A DNA stretch of 64,000 bases from Desulfosarcina alkanivorans (GCF_009688945.1 NZ_AP021874.1:1116001-1180000), one strand, 5' to 3'; shown: positions 43,627 to 53,118, counted from the stretch's first letter. The notes: generated by a model not told the origin, from the letters alone. Program-made: numbers and translations.

Positions 43627-45029
43627 GGCCGATCCTCTTTTTCCGCATTCCCGGGGGACGGCATCGTGACCGCGATGGCACCGTCGATCATCCCGCGATG
43701 GCCGATGGATTGAATGCTCTGGACAGCGCCGTCACCGAGCGTCGTTCCCCGTGTGAGCAAAAGCCGGCCGTCCTGCAGCCGCAGGTCTTCCATCAGCACC
43801 ATGCCTTCTTTCAGCAGGTTAAACGCCAACTGGTAGATGTTGTTTTTTCCCGGGTCACTGCCGATGCTCGCTAAAAAGTGGCGAACGATCGTCCCGTCGT
43901 ACCGTTTCCCGGCACCGGCGATGATCATCCTTTCGGCAACCTCCCGCCGCATCTCCGGTCCGTCGGCAATCTCCACCGCAGACACAGCGTCATGGCTCAG
44001 GTAGCGACGGGCGGCGTAAAGCAGACGCTTCACCCCCTTTGGCCACAGATGCAGGACGGCGCAATAATCGGCGGCCACGGCCAGGATTCTGGCACCCGTC
44101 GGCAGGTCCCCGCCCATGATCCCATTGGGAAAACCCGATCCGTCGAGGTTCTCGTGGTGGGCGCCGACGATTTCACTGATGGCCTTGAGTCCTTCAACCG
44201 ACGACAGTGACAACGCGGCAATCTCCGGATGCTGTCGGTAGGCATCGAACTCCTCGGCAGACATGGACCGTTCATCTTTTTCCAGAAGCGTTTCGGGCAT
44301 GCCCAGCAGGCCGATATCATGAACCAGGCCGGCCATTTCCACGCGGTTCTGCGCATCCTCATCAAGTCCGGCTTCGACGGCGATCCCCCTGGCCACGTGG
44401 GCCGTCGCCTTCATATAACTGCCCAGCCCGGGGTTGCTTGACGCCACCAGCGACACCAGGAGGCGAATGGTTCCCATGAGACTCTTTTCGAGCCCGATGT
44501 TCATGTTCTGCAGCATCTTGTTCTGGTATTTCAACGCCCAGGTCCGCTCGTTGACCGTCTCTTCCAGCCGCCTGTTCAAATCGGCCAGTTTCCGGTTCTG
44601 CCGGCCGGTCAATTGTGTCAAGCGGCGGTTTTCCAGTTTCAGTTCCACCTGGTACAGGGCCTCACGGGCAAGCAAAAGGATCTCCGCATCGTTCCAGGGC
44701 TTGGACAGATATTTGTGAATGTTGCCCTGGTTGACCGCATCCACAACCGCATCCATATCGGAATAGCCTGTCAGCAAAAACCTTATGGCCCGGGGGCAGA
44801 TGTCCATGGACCGCTCCAGAAAAACGGCCCCGTTCATGGCGGGCATCCGCTGGTCAGAAATGATCAGGGATACCGCTTCCCGCTCCCGTTGAAGCAGATC
44901 CAGGGCCTGCTGGCCGCCTTCGGCCGTCAGGATCCGGTATCCTTCCCGCCGGAACAGCCGTTTCAGGGCTTTGAGGATTGAGGGTTCATCATCAACCAGC
45001 AAAAGCGTGTGATCGTATTTCAGGTCCAT
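43623..45029 (-). CDS. response regulator with HD-GYP-type domain
   Basis: 468 aa. REC domain with Asp59 (LIISDQRMPAMNG) and YLSKPWND, coiled-coil linker (135-180), then an HD domain with HD237-238 (GLVHDIGLLGMPETLLEKDE), EFDAYRQHPEIAALSLS and HHENLDGSGFPNG (291-303). In canonical HD-GYP phosphodiesterases the last motif is GYP; here GFP, so c-di-GMP hydrolysis is probable but not certain. The C-terminal 60 residues contain a small beta domain (LKEGMVLMEDLRLQDGRLLL) as in many relatives. ATG 45029 has CTGTCGGAGAGCTTCG upstream. Confidence 0.9.
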   Translation of the reverse strand: MDLKYDHTLLLVDDEPSILKALKRLFRREGYRILTAEGGQQALDLLQREREAVSLIISDQRMPAMNGAVFLERSMDICPRAIRFLLTGYSDMDAVVDAVNQGNIHKYLSKPWNDAEILLLAREALYQVELKLENRRLTQLTGRQNRKLADLNRRLEETVNERTWALKYQNKMLQNMNIGLEKSLMGTIRLLVSLVASSNPGLGSYMKATAHVARGIAVEAGLDEDAQNRVEMAGLVHDIGLLGMPETLLEKDERSMSAEEFDAYRQHPEIAALSLSSVEGLKAISEIVGAHHENLDGSGFPNGIMGGDLPTGARILAVAADYCAVLHLWPKGVKRLLYAARRYLSHDAVSAVEIADGPEMRREVAERMIIAGAGKRYDGTIVRHFLASIGSDPGKNNIYQLAFNLLKEGMVLMEDLRLQDGRLLLTRGTTLGDGAVQSIQSIGHRGMIDGAIAVTMPSPGNAEKEDRP

Positions 45030-45050
45030 CGAAGCTCTCCGACAGGATGA

Positions 45051-46802
45051 TTATCCCGAAACCGGCGACGGTTCGGATGCAATGGCTGCCGATTCCGGCG
45101 ATGAAAGGACCGGCAGTTGAACGATAAAGGTCGTCCCTTTGCCGACCTCGCTCTCCACGCGGATGTCCCCATGGTGTTTCATGATGATGTTGTACGCGAT
45201 ATTCATACCCAGCCCCGTGCCCTTACCCACATCCTTGGTGGTAAAAAAAGGATCGAAAATCTTGTTCAGTACCGCTTTGGAGATGCCGCAGCCCGTGTCA
45301 CTGATGCGGATTTCCACCCGGTCGTCCACCGGCGCCGTAGCGATTTTGATTTCCCCCGATTTCTCGATGGCCTGGGCCGCGTTGACCAGGATGTTCATGA
45401 AAACCTGGTTGAGTTGCTGGGGATAGGCATGCACGAACGGTAAATCACCGAGTTCCTTTACAATGGTGGCTTTGTATTTGAGCTCGTTGTTCACCACGTT
45501 CAAGGTGGATTCGATGCCGGCGTTAATGTCCGTCTCGGTCATCCTGTCTTCGCCCGGGTGGGCAAAATGCTTCAGGTCGTCGACAATTTTCTTGATCCTG
45601 TCCGTCCCCTCCTGGCAATCGCCGATCAGTTCCCCCACGTCCTCCTGGATGAAATCGATATCCACCTCTTCTTCAACGGTCTCTACCTGTCTGATCAGAT
45701 TGACGACAGGTTCGGGCAGCTGTCCGCAAGGCAATTCCTTAAGTGCCGATTTCAGCTGCTGGTAGTCCCCGATCAGTCGGTTCATGTCGCCCTGGTAGTC
45801 TCCCAGGGTCTTCAGGTTGCTGCTCACGAAACCGGTCGGGTTGTTGATTTCGTGGGCCACGCCGGCAGCCAGCTGGCCGATGGAGGCCATCTTTTCTGAT
45901 TGCAGCATCTGGGCCTGGGTATGTTCCAGCCGCTCAAGCGCATTTTCAAGGGAGTGATTCTTTTTCAGCATTTCCCGGGAAATTTTGGTCAGCTTCTGGT
46001 TCAACTTTTTAATTTCTTCATTGTGCTGGTGGGCCTCGGTGATATCTCTCGAAACGAAGGTGATCTGGCGGACCTGGCCGTCTTCCTCCTTCACCGGAAG
46101 GGCGATTCGCTCCTTGATGATCTCCTTTCCATCCTCGGTGCTGAATCGGTCCAGATAAAACTGCCGCGATCCGGTCTCGAGACACGAACCGACCAGTGAT
46201 GCCAACTGCCGGTTATAAAAGTCGGAATTGCCTTTTTCGCTGAGCTTGCAGCATGACAAGGCGACATGGTCGTCAAAATTGCCCTTAATGGCGTCCAGGG
46301 CCGATTTGTTCAGGGAAACCACATTCAATTCCCGGTCTACGGTAAGAATTTCTTCCGGGAGGGCGTCGAATACGATCCGAATCTTGTTGCGGCTGCTGAT
46401 TAATGTTTCCTGGAGGGTCTTGTGCGTGTCCTCCAGTTGAATCACCCGCTTTCCGGTATTGAGCCTGGCTTGAAACTCACGGATGTCGTAGGGTTTGGCC
46501 ACATAGTCGTCGGCGCCGGCGGCAAAGGTTTCCAGAATATCCGCTTTGCGATCTTTGGCCGTCATGATGATCACATAGGTGTAGGTATCGCCGGGGAATT
46601 CCCGAATCCGCCGGCACAACTCCAGGCCGGTCAGTTCCGGCATCATCCAGTCACTGACTACGATTCGCGGCCGTTCCTTTTCGAACAGGTCCCAGGCCTG
46701 GGCGCCTGTGGCGGCGGTCAGAACGGACTTCTCCATCTTGGTCAACACTTTCTTGAGAAGCGCCATGGAGACGGGATCATCTTCCACAATCATGATTTTC
46801 AT
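45051..46802 (-). CDS. REC-PAS histidine kinase
   Basis: 583 aa, with GGAGGATAACG before ATG 46802. Order: REC with Asp51 (IVVSDWMMPELTG) and Lys103 (YVAKPYD); PAS at about 140-255 (FDALPEEILTVDRELNVVSL); coiled coil; HisKA with His317 in VAHEINNPTGF; HATPase_c with N box QVFMNILVNAAQAIE, G1 SDTGCGI, F box FDPFFTTK and G2 GKGTGLGMNI. A cytosolic sensor: no membrane segment. First gene of the operon and the most plausible phosphodonor for its REC proteins. Confidence 0.95.
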   Translation of the reverse strand: MKIMIVEDDPVSMALLKKVLTKMEKSVLTAATGAQAWDLFEKERPRIVVSDWMMPELTGLELCRRIREFPGDTYTYVIIMTAKDRKADILETFAAGADDYVAKPYDIREFQARLNTGKRVIQLEDTHKTLQETLISSRNKIRIVFDALPEEILTVDRELNVVSLNKSALDAIKGNFDDHVALSCCKLSEKGNSDFYNRQLASLVGSCLETGSRQFYLDRFSTEDGKEIIKERIALPVKEEDGQVRQITFVSRDITEAHQHNEEIKKLNQKLTKISREMLKKNHSLENALERLEHTQAQMLQSEKMASIGQLAAGVAHEINNPTGFVSSNLKTLGDYQGDMNRLIGDYQQLKSALKELPCGQLPEPVVNLIRQVETVEEEVDIDFIQEDVGELIGDCQEGTDRIKKIVDDLKHFAHPGEDRMTETDINAGIESTLNVVNNELKYKATIVKELGDLPFVHAYPQQLNQVFMNILVNAAQAIEKSGEIKIATAPVDDRVEIRISDTGCGISKAVLNKIFDPFFTTKDVGKGTGLGMNIAYNIIMKHHGDIRVESEVGKGTTFIVQLPVLSSPESAAIASEPSPVSG

Positions 46803-46931
46803 CGTTATCCTCCAGGTACACGAATCGAAGCGGTCCAGGTTGTTAATCCGGCAGCGTGGCGAAACATACTGTCCCCTTTCACCCCGACTCAGACACCTTG
46901 TTCCAGTCCCGGATCCATCCGGGCATCCGGA

Positions 46932-47123
46932 TCAGTGGAGCAATCCGGCCATGACGGCTTCATCCACCTGATCGGTCTCCAGGCCATCACGGGTTGCGAT
47001 GGCTTTGGCCAGGGAACCGGTTTTCAGGCTGTGACGGTATATATCCTCAACCAATTTTTCCATCATCCGAAAGGCTTCAGACCCCTTGTCGATAAGTTGA
47101 ACATGATATCGGCGAGGGGACAA
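46932..47123 (-). pseudogene. remnant of an HD/HDOD-type signalling gene
   Basis: About 63 codons reading KLVEDIYRHSLKTGSLAKAI, then QVDEAVMAGLLH and a stop. This is the family sequence leading up to the HD motif (expected GLLHDIG), truncated exactly at the first metal-binding His. No matching upstream or downstream part was found, and no good start. It is best read as a decayed relative of the operon's HD genes. Confidence 0.55.
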
Positions 47124-47615
47124 TTAACTTTAGTCTATCAAAGTGTCTGCAGTTGCGTTCGGCTGCGTTGCGTTGTGCGACAGCCCGAATGCCTCCCCGG
47201 CAGGATGTTGCACATGGGGGTTCAAAAAAGTTTCCGGGATTGGTATGTATCTGCCGGGCGTGGGCCAGGCCGTCACCACCTGAACCCGCCCCGCGCCGAT
47301 GCATGCGGGAGGAATCGGTCCGAATCAGCGCCCCATGGGACCGTGCAGACCCTATCGGACACCGATGCTGGAACAGGAATGGTGCCCGTGGGGTGGCCCG
47401 AGAAAACCCCACGATCAACCCAAGGCATGGCCAAGGTACCCATATGAGGGAATTCGGATAGACCCAGAAGCGGCACTGCAGTCCGAAACCGTGACCATTG
47501 TCTGCCGGCAGACCCTGTTTACGGTGACGGTCTCGGCCCACCCTTATGGAGAATATGTGCTGACCATCACCAAACTGTGAACGCCCCGCCACCGGTCGAA
47601 TCGAGGAGGACCGTG
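47124..47615. other. 492-bp region without a convincing gene
   Basis: Between the HD remnant and the small gene at 47616. A plus-strand frame from 47299 to 47580 ends with a protein-like stretch (ETVTIVCRQTLFTVTVSAHP) and stops 36 bases before the next start, but its first half is poor, so I leave it unassigned. The rest shows nothing. Confidence 0.4.
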
Positions 47616-47783
47616 ATGCACAATAAACTCGACGAATTGAATCAAAAACTATATGAAACCCGACAGGTCCTCGAATCCATGGCAATGGAGCTGCGATTCC
47701 GCGGCTGTGACGACAACCATAAACTGATCAGGCAGGCACGTGAGCTGAGCCAATGGCTTCAGCGGCGCAATGGCCAGGATTAA
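47616..47783 (+). CDS. small Spo0E-like hypothetical protein
   Basis: 55 aa from ATG 47616, preceded by GAGGAGGACCGTG. Two helices joined by a short turn (LDELNQKLYETRQVLESMAM / NHKLIRQARELSQWLQRR). The LSQWLQRR element resembles the SQELD-type helix of small Spo0E-like proteins, which act as antagonists or adaptors in phosphorelays. This is only a resemblance; no sporulation genes are present and the organism is Gram-negative by other evidence. Next gene 12 bases downstream. Confidence 0.5.
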   Translation: MHNKLDELNQKLYETRQVLESMAMELRFRGCDDNHKLIRQARELSQWLQRRNGQD

Positions 47784-47795
47784 TCTGGAGGCCTT

Positions 47796-49025
47796 TTGAT
47801 TCGAATGATTAGACGTATACCCGGCCGGTGCTCCTGGACGGCAATGTTGCTGTCCCTGCTGATTGCCGCCGACTCCGCAACCGCCGCCGGCCTGTCCGGC
47901 ATACCGACGGCAGAGGCCGGTCCCACGAGCACCGATGTCATCCTGCTGGTGTCGTACATCCTGCTGGCACTGGTGTTTTCCTTTCTCTGCAGCGTGGCTG
48001 AAGCGGTGCTGTTGAGCATTACCCCCGCTTACATCGCCGGCCTTCGCGACGGAAAGCCCAAGCTGGCCGTGCTGTTGAAACGATTGAAACAGGACAACGT
48101 GGACCAATCCCTGGCTGCCATCCTGACTTTGAACACCATTGCCCACACGGTGGGCGCCATCGGCTCGGGATCCAAGGCGACCGTGGTGTTCGGCAGCGCA
48201 TGGTTCGGCCTGTTTTCCGCCTTGATGACCCTGATGATCCTGTTCCTGTCCGAAATCATACCTAAAACCATCGGTGCGGTCTATTGGCGGGCCCTGGCCA
48301 GGCCCATGGCCAGATTCGTCCGCATTCTGATCTGGACCCTGTATCCGTTAATCTGGATATCGGAAGCCCTGACCCGGCTGATTGCCCGCGGCAAAAGCGC
48401 CCACGTGTTCAATCGCGATGAGTTTCTCGCCATGGCCGGCATCGGGGAACGCGCCGGGAAAATCGATCCTCGCGAATCACGGATCATCCGCAACCTGTTC
48501 CGGTTCGGTTCCCTCTCGGCCAAAGACATCATGACGCCGCGTACCGTGATTTCAGCCCTGCCCCGGGACCTGTCGGTCAACGAGGCATTGGAAAGCGAAC
48601 CCGCCGTAACCTTCACGCGTCTGCCGCTTTATGATACGGACCTGGATCACATCGACGGTTTCATTCTCAGGGGCGACCTGCTGCTCTCCAAGGCACGGGA
48701 CCAGGGCGAGGTCAAACTCGACACGTTAAAACGGGCCATCGGGACCGTACCCGTCAAGATGACCCTGTCCAACCTGCTCGAATTTTTTCTCGACCAGCAC
48801 CAGCACATTGCCCTGGTTATCGATGAATATGGCGGGACCAGCGGCCTGGTGACCATCGAAGATGTGGTTGAAACCTTGCTGGGAATGGAAATTGTCGACG
48901 AACTGGACCCGGTCGCGGACATGCAGGCCCTGGCGCGCCGGCAATGGGCCAGGCGGGCCAGGGCGCTGGGCCTGAGCGTCGATGCCGATGGACGCTGGCC
49001 GGATTCGGAAGGCGAGAAAAAATAA
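47796..49025 (+). CDS. CNNM/HlyC-CorC family membrane protein with CBS pair
   Basis: 409 aa. N-terminal signal-like helix, then a CNNM (DUF21) domain with four membrane segments (VILLVSYILLALVFSFLCS; NTIAHTVGAIGSGSKATVVF; LFSALMTLMILFLSEIIPKT; RILIWTLYPLIWISEALT) and a cytosolic CBS pair (IMTPRTVISALPRDLSVNEA; HIALVIDEYGGTSGLVTIED). The EYGGTSGLVTIEDVVE motif is highly conserved in this family of Mg2+/divalent transport-related proteins. The CorC_HlyC C-terminal domain is absent: the protein stops soon after the CBS pair. Confidence 0.9.
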   Translation: MIRMIRRIPGRCSWTAMLLSLLIAADSATAAGLSGIPTAEAGPTSTDVILLVSYILLALVFSFLCSVAEAVLLSITPAYIAGLRDGKPKLAVLLKRLKQDNVDQSLAAILTLNTIAHTVGAIGSGSKATVVFGSAWFGLFSALMTLMILFLSEIIPKTIGAVYWRALARPMARFVRILIWTLYPLIWISEALTRLIARGKSAHVFNRDEFLAMAGIGERAGKIDPRESRIIRNLFRFGSLSAKDIMTPRTVISALPRDLSVNEALESEPAVTFTRLPLYDTDLDHIDGFILRGDLLLSKARDQGEVKLDTLKRAIGTVPVKMTLSNLLEFFLDQHQHIALVIDEYGGTSGLVTIEDVVETLLGMEIVDELDPVADMQALARRQWARRARALGLSVDADGRWPDSEGEKK

Positions 49026-49151
49026 CCCGTACGCGGCGCTCATTGCGCCCGCGCCGGTTCCGGACATGGCCGGTGGCCCACCGCGATGCTGTCCGAAAGA
49101 ACACGATGGAAACGGCCTTGCCGGCAACCCTCAGCAAAGGATGAAACCCAT

Positions 49152-49823
49152 ATGCTCCCGGATGTTTCCGAAATGCTCCTCCCCACGGCGATCATCGACA
49201 GTGATCACGAAAAGGTAATGGCCTTCACCCGCTCTCATGCCGGTGCTGCGGCAAGCCCCAGGGATCAGGCCGTCCGGCTCTTTTACGCCGTTCGTGACGG
49301 CATCCGCTACGCCCCCTATTCCATCGATCTGACGGTGCAGGGGATGCGGGCCAGCACGGCACTGGCCACCGGCCGGGGATGGTGCGTGCCCAAGGCGGTG
49401 CTCCTGGCCGCCTGCTGCCGGGCCCTGAAGATTCCCGCCAGGCTGGGTTTTGCGGATGTCAGGAACCACCTGACCACCCAACGGCTGCGTAAACTGATGA
49501 AAACGGATATTTTTTTCTGGCATGGATACACGTCCCTGTTTATCGGGGGCAGATGGGTCAAGGCCACACCGGCATTCAACATCGAACTGTGCGAGCGGTT
49601 CCATTTGAAACCTCTCGATTTTGACGGCCGCGCCGATTCCATCTATCACCCCTTTGACCAGCTGGGCAATGCGCATATGGCGTATATCCGTCACCGGGGC
49701 GAATTTGCAGACGTCCCCCTCGATCGCATCATCGACACGCTGCAACGCAGCTATGGCCCGCTGCTGTCCCCGGCACCCGTTGACTTTTACGACGACGTCG
49801 ACAGGGAAAGGCCGGCCGGGTAA
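49152..49823 (+). CDS. transglutaminase-like protein
   Basis: 223 aa from ATG 49152. Cys-His-Asp core: the Cys in GRGWCVPKAVLLAACCRALK followed by IPARLGFADVRNH, His in FFWHGYTSLFIGGRWVKAT and Asp in PAFNIELC-DFDG region. Members of this family are cysteine proteases or amidases. Context offers no substrate. A frame extending upstream into the previous gene is a shadow. Confidence 0.85.
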   Translation: MLPDVSEMLLPTAIIDSDHEKVMAFTRSHAGAAASPRDQAVRLFYAVRDGIRYAPYSIDLTVQGMRASTALATGRGWCVPKAVLLAACCRALKIPARLGFADVRNHLTTQRLRKLMKTDIFFWHGYTSLFIGGRWVKATPAFNIELCERFHLKPLDFDGRADSIYHPFDQLGNAHMAYIRHRGEFADVPLDRIIDTLQRSYGPLLSPAPVDFYDDVDRERPAG

Positions 49824-49995
49824 CCGCCGCCGGCCGGTGCACGGCTTTTTCAGCGGTCAAGGGGGCATCCTGTTGTGTTCCTGCAATTTCAACATCAGCC
49901 GCTTTTTGTGGTTTTCATTTTCACCCCATTAATGGTATATGCTCTTTTTCGACACGATACCCCATCGGATTCACAAGAATGAGAAGGAGCGCCCC

Positions 49996-50412
49996 ATGGA
50001 AAAAGAAGCAGCCCAGGCCATGAAACTTTTTCTGGATGAATGGCAGGACACAGCGGAAAAAACCAAAGCCGTCTTTTCGCACTTAAAAGCCTATCTGGAA
50101 AAAAAGGAAGGCACCGCCTTTGACTTTATCCCCAGGCCCGGCGTAACGTATTCCCTGAGAGCGGTGCACACCAACCAGCGCAAGAAGTCGCTTTTTGTGA
50201 TGGTCGACGTGATCGAAGACGCTCCCCGCTGGCTGTCGGTCTGCTTTTACGGCGAGATGATCAGCGACCCGGAAGAAAATGGCGATTTCGTCCCCGAGGG
50301 CTTGCTGGGCGAGGATGCCGTCTGCTTCGATGTGGACGCATGGGATGACCGCCTGATCGCCTACGTGAAAGCCCGCATGGATGAAGCCTGGCAGTTTGCC
50401 CGCAACGGATAG
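49996..50412 (+). CDS. conserved hypothetical cytoplasmic protein
   Basis: 138 aa from ATG 49996 (AAGGAGCGCCCC upstream). Soluble alpha/beta protein: an N-terminal helix pair (AMKLFLDEWQDTAEKTKAVF), then beta strands (FIPRPGVTYSLRAVH; KSLFVMVDVIED; WLSVCFYGEMI) and a C-terminal helix (DDRLIAYVKARMDEAW). The compact fold with a conserved RPGVTYSLR patch suggests a real family, but I do not recognise it. Confidence 0.75.
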   Translation: MEKEAAQAMKLFLDEWQDTAEKTKAVFSHLKAYLEKKEGTAFDFIPRPGVTYSLRAVHTNQRKKSLFVMVDVIEDAPRWLSVCFYGEMISDPEENGDFVPEGLLGEDAVCFDVDAWDDRLIAYVKARMDEAWQFARNG

Positions 50413-50451
50413 GCCCGGAACCATCGTGGGGGCATCCCCCTGAGGAGCGAT

Positions 50452-51696
50452 ATGAACCGGCATCAGCATCGGCCGCTGAAAATCCTTCATGTACTGAGCC
50501 AGCGCCCTGACGCCACCGGAAGCGGCATCTACCTCCAGGCGATGCTGCGCGAAGCGTCAGACCGCGGCCACACCAACTTTCTGTTGGCCGGCGTCCCCTC
50601 GGGCTGGTCGCAGCGTTTGGACGGCATCGACGACGACCGCTGTCGTTTCGTCACCTTCAGCAGCGATGCCATCGCCTATCCCATCGCGGGCATGAGCGAC
50701 GTCATGCCCTATGAAAGCACCCGGTTCCGCGACCTTTCCCCGGACGACCTAAAAGCCTACGAGACCGCCTTTGCCCGCGGTATCCGGGCGGCGGCAGTCA
50801 CCTTTCGGCCGGATCTCATCCACAGCCATCACCTGTGGATCCTCACCGCACTGGGCCGACACCTGCTTCCGGACATCCCGATGGTGACCACTTGCCACGG
50901 CACCGACCTGCGCCAGTTCCAGACCTGTCCGCACCTTCAAGGGCAGGTACTGGCCGGGTGCCGCGGTCTGGATGCCGTCATGGCACTGAGTGCTGAACAG
51001 AAGGAAGAAATCGTGCAACGCTATGGCCTGCTTCCGGAAAAAGTACATGTGATCGGCGCGGGATACGACAGCAGACGGTTTGTGCAATCCACCAAACCGG
51101 ATCCGCAGCCGGTTCAGTTGATTTATGCGGGCAAGCTCTGCCGGGCCAAAGGGGTACCCTGGCTGCTGCGGGCACTGTCGACAATTGAAGCGCCGGACTG
51201 GCACCTCAACCTGGTGGGCGGGGGCAGTGGCGAGGAGCAAGCCCGATGTCTGCGGCTGGCCGAACGCCTGGGAGACCGGGTCACGGTTTATGGCGCCGTG
51301 AGCCAGCCCCGCCTGGCCGAAATCATGGCCAGGTCGCATCTTTTCGTGCTGTCATCCTTTTTCGAGGGGTTGCCGCTGGTGATGCTGGAAGCCCTGGCCA
51401 GCGGCTGCAGGGTTGTCGCCACCCGACTGCCCGGCGTAACGGCAGTCATGGACGGCCTGGACACAGACGCGATCGATCTGGTGCGCCCCCCCCGGCTGCG
51501 CAATGTCGATCAGCCCTTGCCCGAGGACGAGGGGCGGTTCCAGGCGGACCTGAAGCAGGCCCTTGTCCGTCAGATCATCGCCGCCGGCCGGCAGCCCCAA
51601 ATCGACCTGCGACCTGTGGCGGAGCGGATCGCCGCTTTTTCATGGGGCGGGATCTTTGACAGGGTTCAGGCGGTCTACGACGCGGTCGGCGGATGA
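50452..51696 (+). CDS. GT4-family glycosyltransferase
   Basis: 414 aa. GT-B fold: N-terminal Rossmann (ILHVLSQRPDATGSGIYLQ, with the G-rich acceptor loop, FRPDLIHSHHLWILTALGR) and C-terminal donor-binding domain (LIYAGKLCRAKGVPWLLRAL, LNLVGGGSGEEQARCLRLAE, and the ExFxEGLPLVMLEALASG motif as SSFFEGLPLVMLEALASGCR). A retaining enzyme using a nucleotide sugar. No polysaccharide cluster is nearby, so the acceptor is unknown. Confidence 0.92.
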   Translation: MNRHQHRPLKILHVLSQRPDATGSGIYLQAMLREASDRGHTNFLLAGVPSGWSQRLDGIDDDRCRFVTFSSDAIAYPIAGMSDVMPYESTRFRDLSPDDLKAYETAFARGIRAAAVTFRPDLIHSHHLWILTALGRHLLPDIPMVTTCHGTDLRQFQTCPHLQGQVLAGCRGLDAVMALSAEQKEEIVQRYGLLPEKVHVIGAGYDSRRFVQSTKPDPQPVQLIYAGKLCRAKGVPWLLRALSTIEAPDWHLNLVGGGSGEEQARCLRLAERLGDRVTVYGAVSQPRLAEIMARSHLFVLSSFFEGLPLVMLEALASGCRVVATRLPGVTAVMDGLDTDAIDLVRPPRLRNVDQPLPEDEGRFQADLKQALVRQIIAAGRQPQIDLRPVAERIAAFSWGGIFDRVQAVYDAVGG

Positions 51697-51712
51697 CCGG
51701 CCCCGGGCCCGC

Positions 51713-52222
51713 TCAGATGCTCTCCATATCGAATTCTTCAAAACCATACCAGAAACCGGTGTTGTTCAGATGATCCAGTTCAAACTGCACCGCTTCGACG
51801 TGGTTGTCCTCGATTTCCAGAAAACGCTCAAACATGGCACGAGAATTGTCGGGCACCCGATCGATCAGTTCCCGGTAGAACCGGCTGGTTTCGATTTCCA
51901 TTTCCAGTGCCCGTGAAAGCATCTGCTGCTTCAATCCCCGGGCATCCTCGCCCAGCTTCGCTTGCAGGGCGGCCGCCGCCCTGCGGATGGCCCGCTTGTC
52001 GGGAATCGTCGACGCCAGCGTCGCGGCCGTCAATTCGCCGCGCTGTTGCCATTCATCGAGCCGGCGCTCCAGGTAATCCACGTGACGCTGCTCGTCGTCG
52101 GCCAGCGCCTTAAAAATCTTTTTACCGGCGGGGTCATCGGTGCGGGCCACCGCCTCGATGTACAAATCCCTGATTCGGTTTTCGAATTCCAATGCGGACT
52201 TGATGGCTGTTTCCAGTTTCAT
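51713..52222 (-). CDS. ferritin-like diiron protein (rubrerythrin family)
   Basis: 169 aa from ATG 52222, preceded by AAAGGAGACGTC. Two ExxH half-sites: SALEFENRIRDLY with ADDEQRHVDYLE, and EMEIETSRFYRELI with EIEDNHVEAVQFEL, the four-helix-bundle metal ligands. No rubredoxin domain. Such proteins protect anaerobes from oxygen or peroxide. ATG overlaps the nadE stop by 4 bases, so the two are translated together. Confidence 0.88.
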   Translation of the reverse strand: MKLETAIKSALEFENRIRDLYIEAVARTDDPAGKKIFKALADDEQRHVDYLERRLDEWQQRGELTAATLASTIPDKRAIRRAAAALQAKLGEDARGLKQQMLSRALEMEIETSRFYRELIDRVPDNSRAMFERFLEIEDNHVEAVQFELDHLNNTGFWYGFEEFDMESI

Positions 52223-53007
52223 GACGTCTCCTTTAACGGACTGGGAATCTGGCAGATCGGAATCGGCAGCATCTTGTGCCGGTTCATCCGGTTGAACCGG
52301 TTGAAGATGGCCAGGACCTCCCGCTGCCGGGGTTCCAGGGCCTGCTCGTCGCCGTTGCCGTCCATGAATGCCATGGCCCACTCCAGTTCGTCATAGCTGG
52401 CACCGATCTGGTTTTCGTCCGACCGGTTGTCACTCCACAAACCGTCTGTGGGCGCGGCCTGAATGATTTCATCGATAATGCCCATCGCTTCTGCCAGCCG
52501 GTAAACCTCCGATTTCATCAGGTCGGCGATGGGCGACAGATCCACCCCGCCGTCACCGTACTTGGTAAAAAAACCCACGCCGAAATCCTCGACCCTGTTG
52601 CCCGTGCCCGCCACCAGCATGCGGTGGTGGGTGGAAAAACCATACAGCGTCAGCATGCGCAGCCGGCTCCGGGTGTTGGCCATGGTCAAATCGTCCTGAA
52701 TCGCATCGGGAAAAACGTCCTGCATGGATTTAAATGCGGGGGTCAGGTCAACCGTCACCCCTTCTGCGTTGGTGAAGCGGTCTCGAAGCCAGAGGATGTG
52801 ACGGTCCGATCGCCCCACCTGATCCGGCGCCTGGTGGATCGGCATATTCAACACCTTGACCGGATGGCCGGTCATGGCACACAAGGTGGACGTCACCGCC
52901 GAGTCGATGCCGCCGGAAACGCCGACCACAAAGCCTTTCATTCCCGACTGGTCGAGATAACGGGTGAGCCATTGGACAATATGATCGATGACAGCCTGGG
53001 TTTGCAT
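52219..53007 (-). CDS. nadE: NH3-dependent NAD+ synthetase
   Basis: 262 aa. Last step of NAD biosynthesis: nicotinate adenine dinucleotide plus ammonia and ATP to NAD+. The PP-loop is GVSGGIDSAVTSTL (about 27-40). VAGTGNRVEDFGVGFFTKYG and DLMKSEVYRLAEAMGI are family landmarks. No glutaminase (nitrilase) domain, so ammonia is the donor. ATGA overlap with the following ferritin-like gene. A TTCGTAAAAA repeat core lies just upstream. Confidence 0.94.
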   Translation of the reverse strand: MQTQAVIDHIVQWLTRYLDQSGMKGFVVGVSGGIDSAVTSTLCAMTGHPVKVLNMPIHQAPDQVGRSDRHILWLRDRFTNAEGVTVDLTPAFKSMQDVFPDAIQDDLTMANTRSRLRMLTLYGFSTHHRMLVAGTGNRVEDFGVGFFTKYGDGGVDLSPIADLMKSEVYRLAEAMGIIDEIIQAAPTDGLWSDNRSDENQIGASYDELEWAMAFMDGNGDEQALEPRQREVLAIFNRFNRMNRHKMLPIPICQIPSPLKETS

Positions 53008-53118
53008 GGACCGGTTCCTTCACTGTTAAGGTTGACGGATTCGTAAAAAAGCCGATATCTGCGATAGGCGCGATGCCCGGTCCCGGAAATATTCCGGCAG
53101 GCGTCCTCCCGCCGCCCG

